The position numbers and the translations under genes were made by a program. Positions 6,212-13,052 of a stretch of DNA of 39,038 nucleotides are shown one piece after another. Position 1 is the stretch's first letter. Each line of letters starts with the position of its first letter. The stretch spans positions 1 to 39,038 of the IMG/VR virus record IMGVR_UViG_3300009788_000191; one strand, 5' to 3'. The notes beneath the pieces were generated by a model. That model had not been told where the DNA came from, searched no databases, and was given only the letters and a program-made list of their open reading frames with translations. The stretch comes from a virus.

Positions 6212-6960
6212 CTTAAAATATCACAAGTTGTAGGACAACTAGAACATGGAGGAATACTAGTCATTACTATTCCCGATCTATATATATTAGTAGGAGTAAC
6301 GAAGCAATCACTTAGCTTGTCTGCTAGTTGATAAACGTTTAACTTACTTACGTCTATGATATGAGCATCGTCGGCAGGCACAACCCAATTAGAGTCTTCA
6401 TCCCTGTCATTTAGAGCTTTAGCAACGCTTTCTTTACTCTCTCCGTACGCAGATCCTTCGTACTTATGTCTCCATCCAACCCTTGATTCAAAGTCGGACT
6501 TAAAAAAGAACTTTACGTCTGCCTCTGGAAACACTGCAGTTCCCATATCTCTTCCGTCAGTTACTACGTCAGACCCTCTGACTTGCGTCCTAAGGCATTC
6601 TTCTACAGCAGCCCTTACAACAGGATAGACTGATAGCTTAGAAGCGCATAGAGTGGTAGAGGGACTTGTTAGTTCTTGCTCTATATACTTAGTTATTCTT
6701 GTTTCATCTCCATGAGCATGTCTTTCTATAGATGACCCAAGCCATTCAATCTTATCTGAAGTAAACCTCATATCCGATACTATCAACGCCATCTTAGAAA
6801 GCCTTGGAGGATTACAATCCTTCTTTCTTTCTAATACTTCTACTGCAAGCGCTCTGTATACTAATCCACTGTTTATATGTTTATACCCCAGTTTATTCGA
6901 CAATATATAAGCAACTGGAGACTTCTTTGTTGCTGCCTTACCGTCTATAGTAATTATCAT
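6208..6960 (-). CDS. Cytidylate-kinase family protein with altered P-loop
   Basis: The product matches bacterial CMP/dCMP kinase (Cmk) across its length: an ITIDG start, INSGLVYRALAV, the conserved DGRDMGTAVFP, an NDRDEDSNWVVPADDAHIIDVS stretch near the C-terminus. The family phosphorylates CMP or dCMP with ATP. The start is set at the ATG at 6960, preceded by GGGGAAAGAAC; an ATG five codons earlier has no SD. The P-loop is unusual: family form GPSGxGKG/ST, here GKAATKKSP, with the second glycine replaced by lysine (residue 12). Catalysis may be weakened or the protein repurposed. The C-terminal tail ends with a cysteine-rich segment PPCSSCPTTC. Confidence 0.75.
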   Translation of the reverse strand: MIITIDGKAATKKSPVAYILSNKLGYKHINSGLVYRALAVEVLERKKDCNPPRLSKMALIVSDMRFTSDKIEWLGSSIERHAHGDETRITKYIEQELTSPSTTLCASKLSVYPVVRAAVEECLRTQVRGSDVVTDGRDMGTAVFPEADVKFFFKSDFESRVGWRHKYEGSAYGESKESVAKALNDRDEDSNWVVPADDAHIIDVSKLNVYQLADKLSDCFVTPTNIYRSGIVMTSIPPCSSCPTTCDILR

Positions 6961-6977
6961 GTGTTCTTTCCCCATAG

Positions 6978-7424
6978 TTATCTAACTATTATTGGAGCTA
7001 CTTCTGTCATTGACATAGTAGCTACACTTGTTGTCAATGCTCCATCTATTGTTAACATTCTTTTCATTTCTGGTTTTAAATAAGTTTCAGTTACAGACTT
7101 CATCTTTCTGGTATCTTCTTTCTCATCTGGATCATACCAGAAGTTAGCCGTGTAGAACGATACTCCTGTTAGTCTAAGCTCCACTCTTACACCAGCTACC
7201 TCATATCCTCCCCACGCATTGTGTCTTGCCGAATCAGAAACGTTCTTTGTAAACAATGACAGAGTAATATTGTTATGTCTTAATAAGTCACTAAATCCAA
7301 CTAAATCAAACTCAGACATCTTCGGTGGCTTGTTTTCGTATAACTTTAGAAAAGTAGTCTTGTATACGCCAGCCTCTATGTAATCTGCCCAAGTATTAGT
7401 TTTTATGTCGTTGGTTGTTATCAT
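6978..7424 (-). CDS. Hypothetical protein, paralogue A
   Basis: The 148-residue product is not recognised, but it is a clear paralogue of the next upstream gene (7464-7907). Shared features in the same order: FLxxYxNxPP, FDLxGFxD, VxDxAH/RH, SFYTANFWYDPDE against SVSFWYSPDK, IDGALTTSVATMSMTEVAPI against LSGALTSRIVSARMTELSPV. Probably an alpha/beta soluble protein. Located between small terminase and kinase genes. Role unknown. Confidence 0.65.
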   Translation of the reverse strand: MITTNDIKTNTWADYIEAGVYKTTFLKLYENKPPKMSEFDLVGFSDLLRHNNITLSLFTKNVSDSARHNAWGGYEVAGVRVELRLTGVSFYTANFWYDPDEKEDTRKMKSVTETYLKPEMKRMLTIDGALTTSVATMSMTEVAPIIVR

Positions 7425-7463
7425 CTTTTAACCTCAAGGCTATCACTGGTTGCAACTACCTAT

Positions 7464-7907
7464 CTATGCTATCCTTATTACTGGAGATAGTTCCGTCATC
7501 CTTGCAGAAACTATCCTGGAAGTTAGCGCTCCTGATAGGTCTATCTTTCTCTGCGACTCTACGATTCCATCTTCCTTCTCCATGTATCTCATTTTCTTTG
7601 TAGTAGGCATCTTATCTGGACTATACCAAAAGCTAACTGAACAAAAATCAGGGCCAAAACACCTTAGGCATATACTAATACCTGATATATCTTTATTGGG
7701 CCATAGAACATGGGCAGTATCTGGTACGTTTTCTGTAGAAAGATAAATATCTATCGCGTTGCTTTGACTAATATCCTTGAATCCAGAAAGATCAAACTTG
7801 TTAAATCCAGGTGGATCATTCTTGTATATACTTAGAAACCTATCCTTAATCTCACTCTTGTCCACATTCGAAATCCAACGGCTTCCAGTATCTCTATTTT
7901 CTACCAT
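7464..7907 (-). CDS. Hypothetical protein, paralogue B
   Basis: The start is set at the ATG at 7907 behind AGGAGACTGATA; a longer reading from 7928 has no SD. The 147-residue product is the tandem duplicate of the gene at 6978-7424, with the same motif order and diverged sequence. Duplication followed by divergence suggests hetero-oligomer subunits or neofunctionalisation. Role unknown. Confidence 0.65.
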   Translation of the reverse strand: MVENRDTGSRWISNVDKSEIKDRFLSIYKNDPPGFNKFDLSGFKDISQSNAIDIYLSTENVPDTAHVLWPNKDISGISICLRCFGPDFCSVSFWYSPDKMPTTKKMRYMEKEDGIVESQRKIDLSGALTSRIVSARMTELSPVIRIA

Positions 7908-8121
7908 TATCAGTCTCCTGCTCTGCAATATGATATAACATCTCCTTTTTTAAATGCTCTGTGGTAACCTCTTTCCTTCCGCTGTAGTCAAATTCGCAGT
8001 CCTTGATGTTTTCTGCGCAACTAGACCTAGAAATATCTTTATCGTACACTTCTCCATTACGATAGCATTCGTTTGTTATTGCATTTCTAACTGGACAAAA
8101 TATACATTTTAAATCTAACAT
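7894..8121 (-). CDS. Cysteine-rich small protein
   Basis: The ATG at 8121 follows AGGGAGAATAAT. The 75-residue product has five cysteines, the first pair as CIFC (residues 6 and 9), then C19, C35 and C42. This may be a small zinc-binding fold. The C-terminal half is charged and helical. It overlaps the next gene by 14 bases. Function unknown. Confidence 0.55.
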   Translation of the reverse strand: MLDLKCIFCPVRNAITNECYRNGEVYDKDISRSSCAENIKDCEFDYSGRKEVTTEHLKKEMLYHIAEQETDNGRK

Positions 8122-8131
8122 ATTATTCTCC

Positions 8132-8569
8132 CTATGAAGTCCAAGTGTAAGTACATATGTTTAATGTAGGGCCACAACTAATGCGATACCTCTTGTCTGC
8201 TTTACCGTAAGGCTTTGAAGAGCAGAAAGAATATGACAGCCTATTAATCCAGTTCGACAAAGAAACGCTACGTATTATCATTGCTACATAGATACCCCTT
8301 GCCTCTTTACCTATGCTTGCGAAAGTATCGTTATGTTGTGCATCTGGATCAAACTTTAAAGACAGCTCTGATCTTAGGTCAGAAGTAGTTAATACTAAGT
8401 CTCCTAACTGTTCTGACATTAGTGATGTAAGGCCACACAACAAGTCTTTCTGACATTCTGGCTTTAACACTATTACTAATTCTTCTGGTTTTCCTTTTAC
8501 GTCAACCGTCTTTACATCTACGTGTGATAAAGCTTCCAATACAAATCTTTGTACTCTTTCTTGTTTCAT
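8132..8569 (-). CDS. Hypothetical protein near small terminase
   Basis: The 145-residue product is not recognised. The N-terminal half is charged and helical (MKQERVQRFVLEALSHVDV); the C-terminal part has several Cys, Ser and Tyr residues. The SD is weak. It lies between the small terminase and the Cys-rich gene in the same operon, so it is likely expressed with packaging genes. Confidence 0.5.
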   Translation of the reverse strand: MKQERVQRFVLEALSHVDVKTVDVKGKPEELVIVLKPECQKDLLCGLTSLMSEQLGDLVLTTSDLRSELSLKFDPDAQHNDTFASIGKEARGIYVAMIIRSVSLSNWINRLSYSFCSSKPYGKADKRYRISCGPTLNICTYTWTS

Positions 8570-8607
8570 AACACAGCCACCTTATAACATTAATAGTTAA
8601 ATTATTC

Positions 8608-9156
8608 TTATAAGTTACTATCAAGTGCCTTTGCTACTGCTAGTTTTGCCTCTGGGAAAGGTTCAAGCGCTACTAATATTACGGCTAACGTATCTTTCCA
8701 GTCTGTCTCATTTGTATCGTCTAAGACAAAAGCAGAAGCTTTTAACACCATCTCCAGTATCTGTCTTGCTTCCCTTATTGCAGCTAGTCTGAGCTTGTGC
8801 TTTCCTGTTTCTTCGCACTCAGCCATTACCTGCAAACAACTTGTATACAATACCTTAATGTTTTCTGAAAGAGTAGAAACGTTTAACTCAACTCTTTTTG
8901 CCTCTATAGTTGATGGCAATCCAGCTCTTTCCGCTGTAGGAATGGATTTGCCCATTTCCTCTTTGTATCTACGTTTAAGCTTATCAAGTTGTCCTTTCGT
9001 TATACCGCATTTCCTGAGATGATTCTCTACTGTTCTTTTATCAAAACCAAATTCATTGGCGATACTATTAATAGATCTACCATCTCTCAGCAAAGCGTCG
9101 ATAGAGGCACAATGATCACTTAAACAAATATTGCAATAACCTTTTCTATAAGCCAT
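8608..9156 (-). CDS. Small terminase subunit-like DNA-binding protein
   Basis: The 182-residue product has an N-terminal Cys pair (CNICLSDHCASID) followed by a helix-turn-helix around SINSIANEFGFDKRTVENHL, then a long helical region ending in an AIREARQILEMV-type segment. That order fits small terminases, which bind phage DNA to start packaging. It is the first gene of the terminase/portal operon. A TTGACA-17-TATAAG promoter lies so close that transcription should start at or within a base or two of the ATG at 9156, giving an essentially leaderless message; no SD is visible. Confidence 0.7.
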   Translation of the reverse strand: MAYRKGYCNICLSDHCASIDALLRDGRSINSIANEFGFDKRTVENHLRKCGITKGQLDKLKRRYKEEMGKSIPTAERAGLPSTIEAKRVELNVSTLSENIKVLYTSCLQVMAECEETGKHKLRLAAIREARQILEMVLKASAFVLDDTNETDWKDTLAVILVALEPFPEAKLAVAKALDSNL

Positions 9157-9162
9157 ATTTAA

Positions 9163-9191
9163 CTTATACTATGCATGTAGTGTGCTGTCAA
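9163..9191 (-). promoter_or_regulatory. Sigma-70-type promoter for terminase operon, leaderless geometry
   Basis: On the minus strand TTGACA (9191-9186), a 17-base spacer and TATAAG (9168-9163) form a near-consensus promoter. Start of transcription about seven bases on coincides with the small terminase ATG at 9156. The spacer carries CTACATGCATAG, related to a motif in the other control promoters. Confidence 0.75.
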
Positions 9192-9239
9192 GGATTATCA
9201 GATAGAAATTGACAAATAATTTAGGCTAGAAAATAGAAA

Positions 9240-9269
9240 TCCTCCCGACTTTTGCGTTAGAAGGGAGGA
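9240..9269 (-). terminator. GC-rich hairpin in leader, possible attenuator
   Basis: The perfect 7-bp arms TCCTCCC and GGGAGGA enclose a 16-base loop. On the minus strand TTTCTATTTTCT follows. A second GGAGG (9284-9288) can compete for the same CCTCC partner, which would allow alternative folds. It lies between the two minus-strand promoters. Confidence 0.45.
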
Positions 9270-9324
9270 CTTCTACTCTCTTAGGAGGTAGAGACTTTTT
9301 AAAACAAACTTATAGTTAAGCAGC

Positions 9325-9353
9325 AATGTACACTACATACAGAGTGTTGTCAA
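9325..9353 (-). promoter_or_regulatory. Second minus-strand promoter upstream of terminase operon
   Basis: TTGACA (9353-9348), a 17-base spacer and TACATT (9330-9325) match sigma-70 spacing. The spacer contains GTATGTAG immediately before the -10, the same motif found in the early promoter near 10.5 kb. A transcript from here would carry the hairpin at 9240-9269 in its leader. Confidence 0.6.
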
Positions 9354-9551
9354 CAATTATTTATATCTTTAAAGAAAAAAAACTTATAAGTTGCTGATAT
9401 AGCAAAGCCCCATAATCTTTGTTAGGCTAGTTAAACCAAAGAGAACAGGGCTATGCAGGGAATAAGTCTTTATCTACTTTGCAGACTACTATACCGATCT
9501 ACTAAATACAATGCTTATTTATAAATAAGAAAATGGTTGTCATTCCAGCAG

Positions 9552-9573
9552 TATAAAATATTTATATTTTATA
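9552..9573. repeat. AT-only inverted repeat
   Basis: The arms TATAAAATA and TATTTTATA (9 bp) flank a 4-base loop. They are followed by TATATATTC, a pyrimidine tract and phased GTTACAT boxes. The same order of elements recurs at 36570-36673. Confidence 0.6.
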
Positions 9574-9606
9574 TATATTCTTTCTTCTCTCTTCTTTCTT
9601 CTACGT

Positions 9607-9635
9607 GTTACATTGATGTTACATTTCCGTTACAC
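9607..9635 (+). repeat. Three phased boxes GTTACAT, 11-bp period
   Basis: GTTACAT lies at 9607-9613 and 9618-9624, and GTTACAC at 9629-9635, with exactly 11 bp between starts. The preceding pyrimidine tract from 9591 is identical to that at 36607 for 23 bases including the first box. The boxes lie upstream of the minus-strand terminase promoters and just past the 3' end of the radical-SAM gene. Confidence 0.8.
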
Positions 9636-9639
9636 CATC

Positions 9640-10350
9640 CTAAAGACCACTGATACTGCAATTCTTAACCATAGGTTTAACTATTTTTAAGAAGCTAATC
9701 ATCTCATCTTCCGGTATGAAAGGATTTTCACCATTGAAGAAACCCTTGTTTAATATACAAGCTACGTTTCTATTATATGGCTGCAAGGTATATCGTTTAG
9801 CATCTTTTATTAAATAACATATTTGTTTTATTGTTTCTTTGTCTATTAAAGAATTGACACAAGTAGTTCGAAACTCATAATCAGTAGCACTGCTCATAAG
9901 TATATCAATACTCCTTCTTACTGCATTCACAACATTTGTTTCAGCCGTGAACGGCCTGTATAGAACTCCTGACGGGTATGTCTTGATATCCATTGAGATG
10001 TAATCTATAAGCTTGCGATCTAACAACTCAGATAATACATCTGGTCTACTTCCATTAGTGTCAAGCTTTAATTTATAACCCATCTTCTTTATAGAATAGC
10101 ATAGATCCAATAAGCCATCATCAATAGTTGGCTCTCCTCCGCTTATTACTATTCCATCGTATATATTCTTTCTTTCTTTAATAAGATCCATTATTTCTTT
10201 TACATCCACTCCTTCTTTTTCTTTATTCAATACTGTCTGTGGATTGTGACAGTACGGACAGGAGAAGTTACACCCAGAAACAAACAGGACACAACTTATT
10301 TTTCCATAGAAATCATTTAATGATACTTTCTCAATACCAATAATTAACAT
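9640..10350 (-). CDS. Radical SAM activase, NrdG2-like
   Basis: The 236-residue product carries the radical-SAM CxxxCxxC cluster motif (C27, C31, C34 in SGCNFSCPYCHNPQ), GGEP at 71-74 and a DTNGSRP strand. The CHNPQ form and overall size match the NrdG2 branch of anaerobic ribonucleotide reductase activating proteins, which use a 4Fe-4S cluster and S-adenosylmethionine to make a glycyl radical. The start is at 10350 after AAAGGAAATAT; longer readings pass through the leader hairpins. No class III reductase gene is in the window, so it may activate a host enzyme or do other radical chemistry. It lies alone between the two main transcription units. Confidence 0.8.
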   Translation of the reverse strand: MLIIGIEKVSLNDFYGKISCVLFVSGCNFSCPYCHNPQTVLNKEKEGVDVKEIMDLIKERKNIYDGIVISGGEPTIDDGLLDLCYSIKKMGYKLKLDTNGSRPDVLSELLDRKLIDYISMDIKTYPSGVLYRPFTAETNVVNAVRRSIDILMSSATDYEFRTTCVNSLIDKETIKQICYLIKDAKRYTLQPYNRNVACILNKGFFNGENPFIPEDEMISFLKIVKPMVKNCSISGL

Positions 10351-10369
10351 ATATTTCCTTTGGCATATT

Positions 10370-10430
10370 AAAAAGAAAGCCCCGTATCTGAGGCAAATAC
10401 GAGGCTCGTGGGGTTGCTCCTTTCGGAGCA
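10370..10430 (-). terminator. Two-hairpin leader with intrinsic terminator before radical-SAM gene
   Basis: On the minus strand a 6-bp hairpin TGCTCC-GAAA-GGAGCA (10430-10415) is followed by a 10-bp stem AGCCTCGTAT/ATACGGGGCT (10406-10378) with a 9-base loop, then TTCTTTTT. This is a strong rho-independent terminator 20 bases before the radical-SAM start codon. It either ends transcription entering from the upstream side or acts as an attenuator. Confidence 0.75.
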
Positions 10431-10509
10431 CAGAAAGAACACATGGCTACCCTATCAATAACATTTTGATAGTCAACTAAATAAAAATAAACTTTTTTTA
10501 AAAAAGTAC

Positions 10510-10538
10510 TTGACATCGAACACCGTATGTAGCATATT
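10510..10538 (+). promoter_or_regulatory. Early plus-strand promoter
   Basis: TTGACA (10510-10515), a 17-base spacer ending GTATGTAG, and CATATT (10533-10538) form the best promoter facing the plus-strand operon. The first gene starts at 10582. The spacer motif is shared with the promoter at 9325-9353. Confidence 0.65.
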
Positions 10539-10581
10539 GTAATCAATCATAACGTAAAACGCTTTCAAATAGGGGGTAAAG

Positions 10582-11097
10582 ATGGAAAAGACTGCTAGAC
10601 AAGAAACCAACTCAAATGAAAATGTATACGGATTCTTAGTAGGAAAATATGACCTAGAAGACTACTCTAAGAAGATAAGCCAGATGTTGAAAAGAGGAGA
10701 TGTAATCAACGAAGAATGTCTTACAAATAAATATGGCAGGCTAGTAGAAAACTTAAGGGATCGTACCTTTGAATTAAAAGTAGCAACTGAATATATCTCA
10801 TCTAGAATATCTAATGTTACTGGAATAATAGAGGTAGCAAAAGTATTAGACGAAACCATTCACGATTTTGAAGTAAACGGACTAGAAATAGACGGTGATG
10901 GTCCATTAGATGAAGCTGAACACATTCTATTACGAATAGAGAACATAGACGGAACCTTATTTACTGATAGAGAAAAATGTATATACGCTATGGCCGATAT
11001 ACTTGAGTATTATTTTGAATTAGACGAGGCAAGAGAATTCTTTGACGCTGTATATCTTGGTTATTATGAGAGAGAAGAAAATATCAACGCTAATTAA
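10582..11097 (+). CDS. Acidic hypothetical protein, first early gene
   Basis: The ATG at 10582 follows AGGGGGTAAAG. The 171-residue acidic, mostly helical product has no motif I recognise (LVGKYDLEDYSKKISQML, HILLRIENIDGTLFTDREKC). First genes of phage early operons often encode host-takeover or anti-defence proteins, but nothing in the sequence shows this. Confidence 0.65.
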   Translation: MEKTARQETNSNENVYGFLVGKYDLEDYSKKISQMLKRGDVINEECLTNKYGRLVENLRDRTFELKVATEYISSRISNVTGIIEVAKVLDETIHDFEVNGLEIDGDGPLDEAEHILLRIENIDGTLFTDREKCIYAMADILEYYFELDEAREFFDAVYLGYYEREENINAN

Positions 11098-11113
11098 TCT
11101 GGGGGAGAGAACA

Positions 11114-11377
11114 ATGCCTAAAAAGACAGTAATAAAAACTCTGACTAAAGCCTTAGAGGAAGGATTGCTACCAGTAAGACCAAGAACGGTGTACGGATGG
11201 ATACAAGAAGGAAAATACCCTGATTTAATCTTTAAGTTGTTCGGAAAAATAGTAATAGATCTTAGTGAACTAGATAGTATGGTAAAAGAAGCAAAACAAA
11301 GTAGAAAGCATTTCGGATGTTCGGGTAATTGCACATGCAATAAAAGATCTCATGCAAAAAAAATTAGGAAAAGATAA
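11114..11377 (+). CDS. AlpA/excisionase-like HTH protein with Cys-rich tail
   Basis: The start is at the ATG at 11114 behind GGGGGAGAGAAC; a longer frame from 11042 has no SD. The 87-residue product has a MerR-type winged HTH: RTVYGWIQEGKYPDLIFKLF then a KIVIDLSELDSMV wing. The C-terminus is basic and has HFGCSGNCTCNKR, three cysteines that may bind metal. Probably a small transcription regulator or architectural DNA-binding protein. It is the first of three such genes in this operon. Confidence 0.65.
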   Translation: MPKKTVIKTLTKALEEGLLPVRPRTVYGWIQEGKYPDLIFKLFGKIVIDLSELDSMVKEAKQSRKHFGCSGNCTCNKRSHAKKIRKR

Positions 11378-11502
11378 TGACGATACCTAACATACCCATA
11401 ACACCAGATATACCAGCACTTAAGCTTGCTGTGATAGCGGACTCCTCAATAGTAGTAGAAACAATAAGATTTCTAACAGATATAATAAGGTTTATCTTTT
11501 AA
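11377..11502 (+). CDS. 41-residue small protein
   Basis: The ATG overlaps the preceding stop (TAATG). The product starts MTIPNIPITPDIPALKLAV and has a Pro/Ile pattern followed by a hydrophobic-amphipathic helix ending IIRFIF. It could associate with the membrane. Function unknown. Confidence 0.5.
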   Translation: MTIPNIPITPDIPALKLAVIADSSIVVETIRFLTDIIRFIF

Positions 11503-11518
11503 ATATAGCGAGGCCGAG

Positions 11519-12157
11519 ATGATCAGAACATACAAGATTACACTAGATGATAAAATGTTAGAAGAACACAAACCAAAAAGGCCAAGAAAAGCAAACAAAG
11601 AAATAAAATTAGCCGAGTCTATCAAATTAATGGCTAATGAGGGTTTCGCTCTTGTACTAAACTCATTCATAGCAAGAGAGCGTAGAAAAAGTAAAGTTTT
11701 TTGGGAAGGAACTCCAACTTCATTGATTGTTGCTTTGAATGCTGAGAGAGAACACTATTTTAAAGATTGTATTAATATCAGTTATAGACTTTGGCCTAAT
11801 AATCCTTCTTCTCTGTCAAAAAAATTAGCAAAGATATCCAAAGCTTTAAAAACAAAAGGTATTCATGTCATTTTGGGCCTGAGAGATAGTGTTGGACGCC
11901 GTATTACCACAATAAGTTGGGAGCCATCTAATATATATAAAAATAGCAACTCCGATGAAGAGAATGTAGTTTATAGAAATACAGAACCAGACGTATATAA
12001 AAAAGAGATTTTACCAAAACAAATTAAGACTGTGTCGTTCAGAGTTCCTGTTGAATTATGGGAGGCCTTTCGTATAAGAGCATTAAAGGAAAGGACTTCG
12101 ATGCAGAAAATAGTTATAAATCTTATTAATTCGTACCTAGATCAGGAAAAGTTTTAG
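11519..12157 (+). CDS. Winged-helix plus ribbon-helix-helix DNA-binding protein
   Basis: The 212-residue product joins two DNA-binding types. Residues about 55-140 (FWEGTPTSLIVALN ... RLWPNNPSSLSKKLAKISKA ... GRRITTISW) resemble the winged-helix domain found at the C-terminus of phage D5-type primase/helicases. Residues about 165-212 (IKTVSFRVPVELWEAFRIRA ... MQKIVINLINSYL) look like a ribbon-helix-helix of the Arc/CopG type. No primase or helicase active site is present. It is probably a sequence-specific DNA-binding protein, and a candidate ligand for the phased GTTACAT boxes (inference). Confidence 0.6.
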   Translation: MIRTYKITLDDKMLEEHKPKRPRKANKEIKLAESIKLMANEGFALVLNSFIARERRKSKVFWEGTPTSLIVALNAEREHYFKDCINISYRLWPNNPSSLSKKLAKISKALKTKGIHVILGLRDSVGRRITTISWEPSNIYKNSNSDEENVVYRNTEPDVYKKEILPKQIKTVSFRVPVELWEAFRIRALKERTSMQKIVINLINSYLDQEKF

Positions 12158-12183
12158 AGCGTTACTTATAAGGAGGTGTAGAG

Positions 12184-12384
12184 ATGATAAGAAGATACGA
12201 AGCAACAGTTGAGGAAAAAGATCACCACACTGTAATATCAGTATCAGAAAGAAACAGAATGCCTATATCAAGTGATACAGTTTATAAAATAGCAGATGAT
12301 CTCGATGCCTTAACAGAAATAACAAACCTTGTCTTATCAATTAATGATTCTAACAAATATAACTTTAATAATGAAATTAAATAG
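12184..12384 (+). CDS. Hypothetical small protein
   Basis: The ATG at 12184 follows AAGGAGGTGTAGAG, a strong ribosome binding site. The 66-residue product is charged with a helical C-terminal half (YKIADDLDALTEITNLVLSI). No domain recognised. Confidence 0.55.
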   Translation: MIRRYEATVEEKDHHTVISVSERNRMPISSDTVYKIADDLDALTEITNLVLSINDSNKYNFNNEIK

Positions 12385-12394
12385 GGAGAATACA

Positions 12395-12457
12395 ATGTTA
12401 TTTTTAGCACCTTTTTTATTCTACGCAACAATGATGGTAATAGCATCTGTTATGTAA
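12395..12457 (+). CDS. 20-residue membrane peptide
   Basis: The ATG at 12395 follows AGGGAGAATAC. The product MLFLAPFLFYATMMVIASVM is hydrophobic from end to end, long enough for one membrane span. SD quality and fit between its neighbours (10 bases each side) support it. Function unknown. Confidence 0.5.
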   Translation: MLFLAPFLFYATMMVIASVM

Positions 12458-12467
12458 GAGGAGAGCA

Positions 12468-12665
12468 ATGGAGATTGAAAACCTTTTGGAGGCTTCGGAG
12501 GTTGCCTCCATCATAGGGATAAAGAAAGAAACATTAAGGTCATGGAGGGCAAAGAGGGTTGGCCCTCCCTTCATAAAAATACAAAAAACAATAAGATACA
12601 ACAAGGACGATTTATCTGAATATCTAAATGAAAAAGCTAAGGGGACAACATGTACAACAAAGTAA
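12468..12665 (+). CDS. AlpA/excisionase-like HTH protein
   Basis: The ATG follows AGAGGAGAGCA. The 65-residue product has the HTH_17/AlpA layout: LLEASEVASIIGIKKETLRS, then WRAKRVGPPFIKI and a RYNKDDLSEYL wing. The family includes excisionases and small transcription activators. There is no integrase here, so regulation is the more likely role. The 3' end overlaps ssb by 16 bases. Confidence 0.75.
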   Translation: MEIENLLEASEVASIIGIKKETLRSWRAKRVGPPFIKIQKTIRYNKDDLSEYLNEKAKGTTCTTK

Positions 12666-13045
12666 CAATAATCGGTAACTTAGGAAGAGATCCAGAGGCA
12701 AAGCAAAGTGGATCTGGAACTGACTTCTCTACATTCTCTGTGGGAACTCAGAATAGAAGCGAAGATAAAACAGAATGGTTTAACGTAGTTGCTTTTGGAA
12801 AAGTTGGCGTAGCTTGTAGTGAGTATCTAAAAAAGGGAGATAAAGTATTTGTAGAAGGACCATTAAGAAGTAACGAGTGGGAAGATGGTGAAGGACTTAA
12901 AAGAACTAGCTATTCTGTAACTGGAAACACTGTTAAGTTCTTATCACCAAAAAAAGAAAGCTTTGATCGACCTGATGATAATGGGCAGAGAGAGGATCCC
13001 TCTTCCCTTACACAAAGTAAATTGGATAAAGACATTCCTTTTTAG
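12650..13045 (+). CDS. ssb: Single-stranded DNA-binding protein
   Basis: The 131-residue product is a bacterial-type SSB with an OB fold: YNKVTIIGNLGRDPEAKQSG, TEWFNVVAFGKVGVACSEYL, KKGDKVFVEGPLRSNEW. It ends in the acidic tip DKDIPF (residues 126-131), the signature that recruits partner enzymes. It protects single strands during replication and works with the exonuclease and annealing protein downstream. The start overlaps the preceding HTH gene. Confidence 0.92.
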   Translation: MYNKVTIIGNLGRDPEAKQSGSGTDFSTFSVGTQNRSEDKTEWFNVVAFGKVGVACSEYLKKGDKVFVEGPLRSNEWEDGEGLKRTSYSVTGNTVKFLSPKKESFDRPDDNGQREDPSSLTQSKLDKDIPF

Positions 13046-13052
13046 AGGTGAC

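Larger units (their letters stand above)
9157..9639. other. Non-coding control region upstream of terminase operon
   Basis: No convincing gene is seen in either strand. The stretch holds two minus-strand promoters, a GC-rich hairpin, an AT-rich inverted repeat, a pyrimidine tract and three phased GTTACAT boxes, listed separately. Confidence 0.75.

Noticed and set aside
9240-9290. Plus-strand SD-like TTAGGAGGTAGAG as the start of a gene
   Set aside because: No ATG, GTG or TTG with an open frame of useful length follows; the bases are better explained by the competing hairpin.
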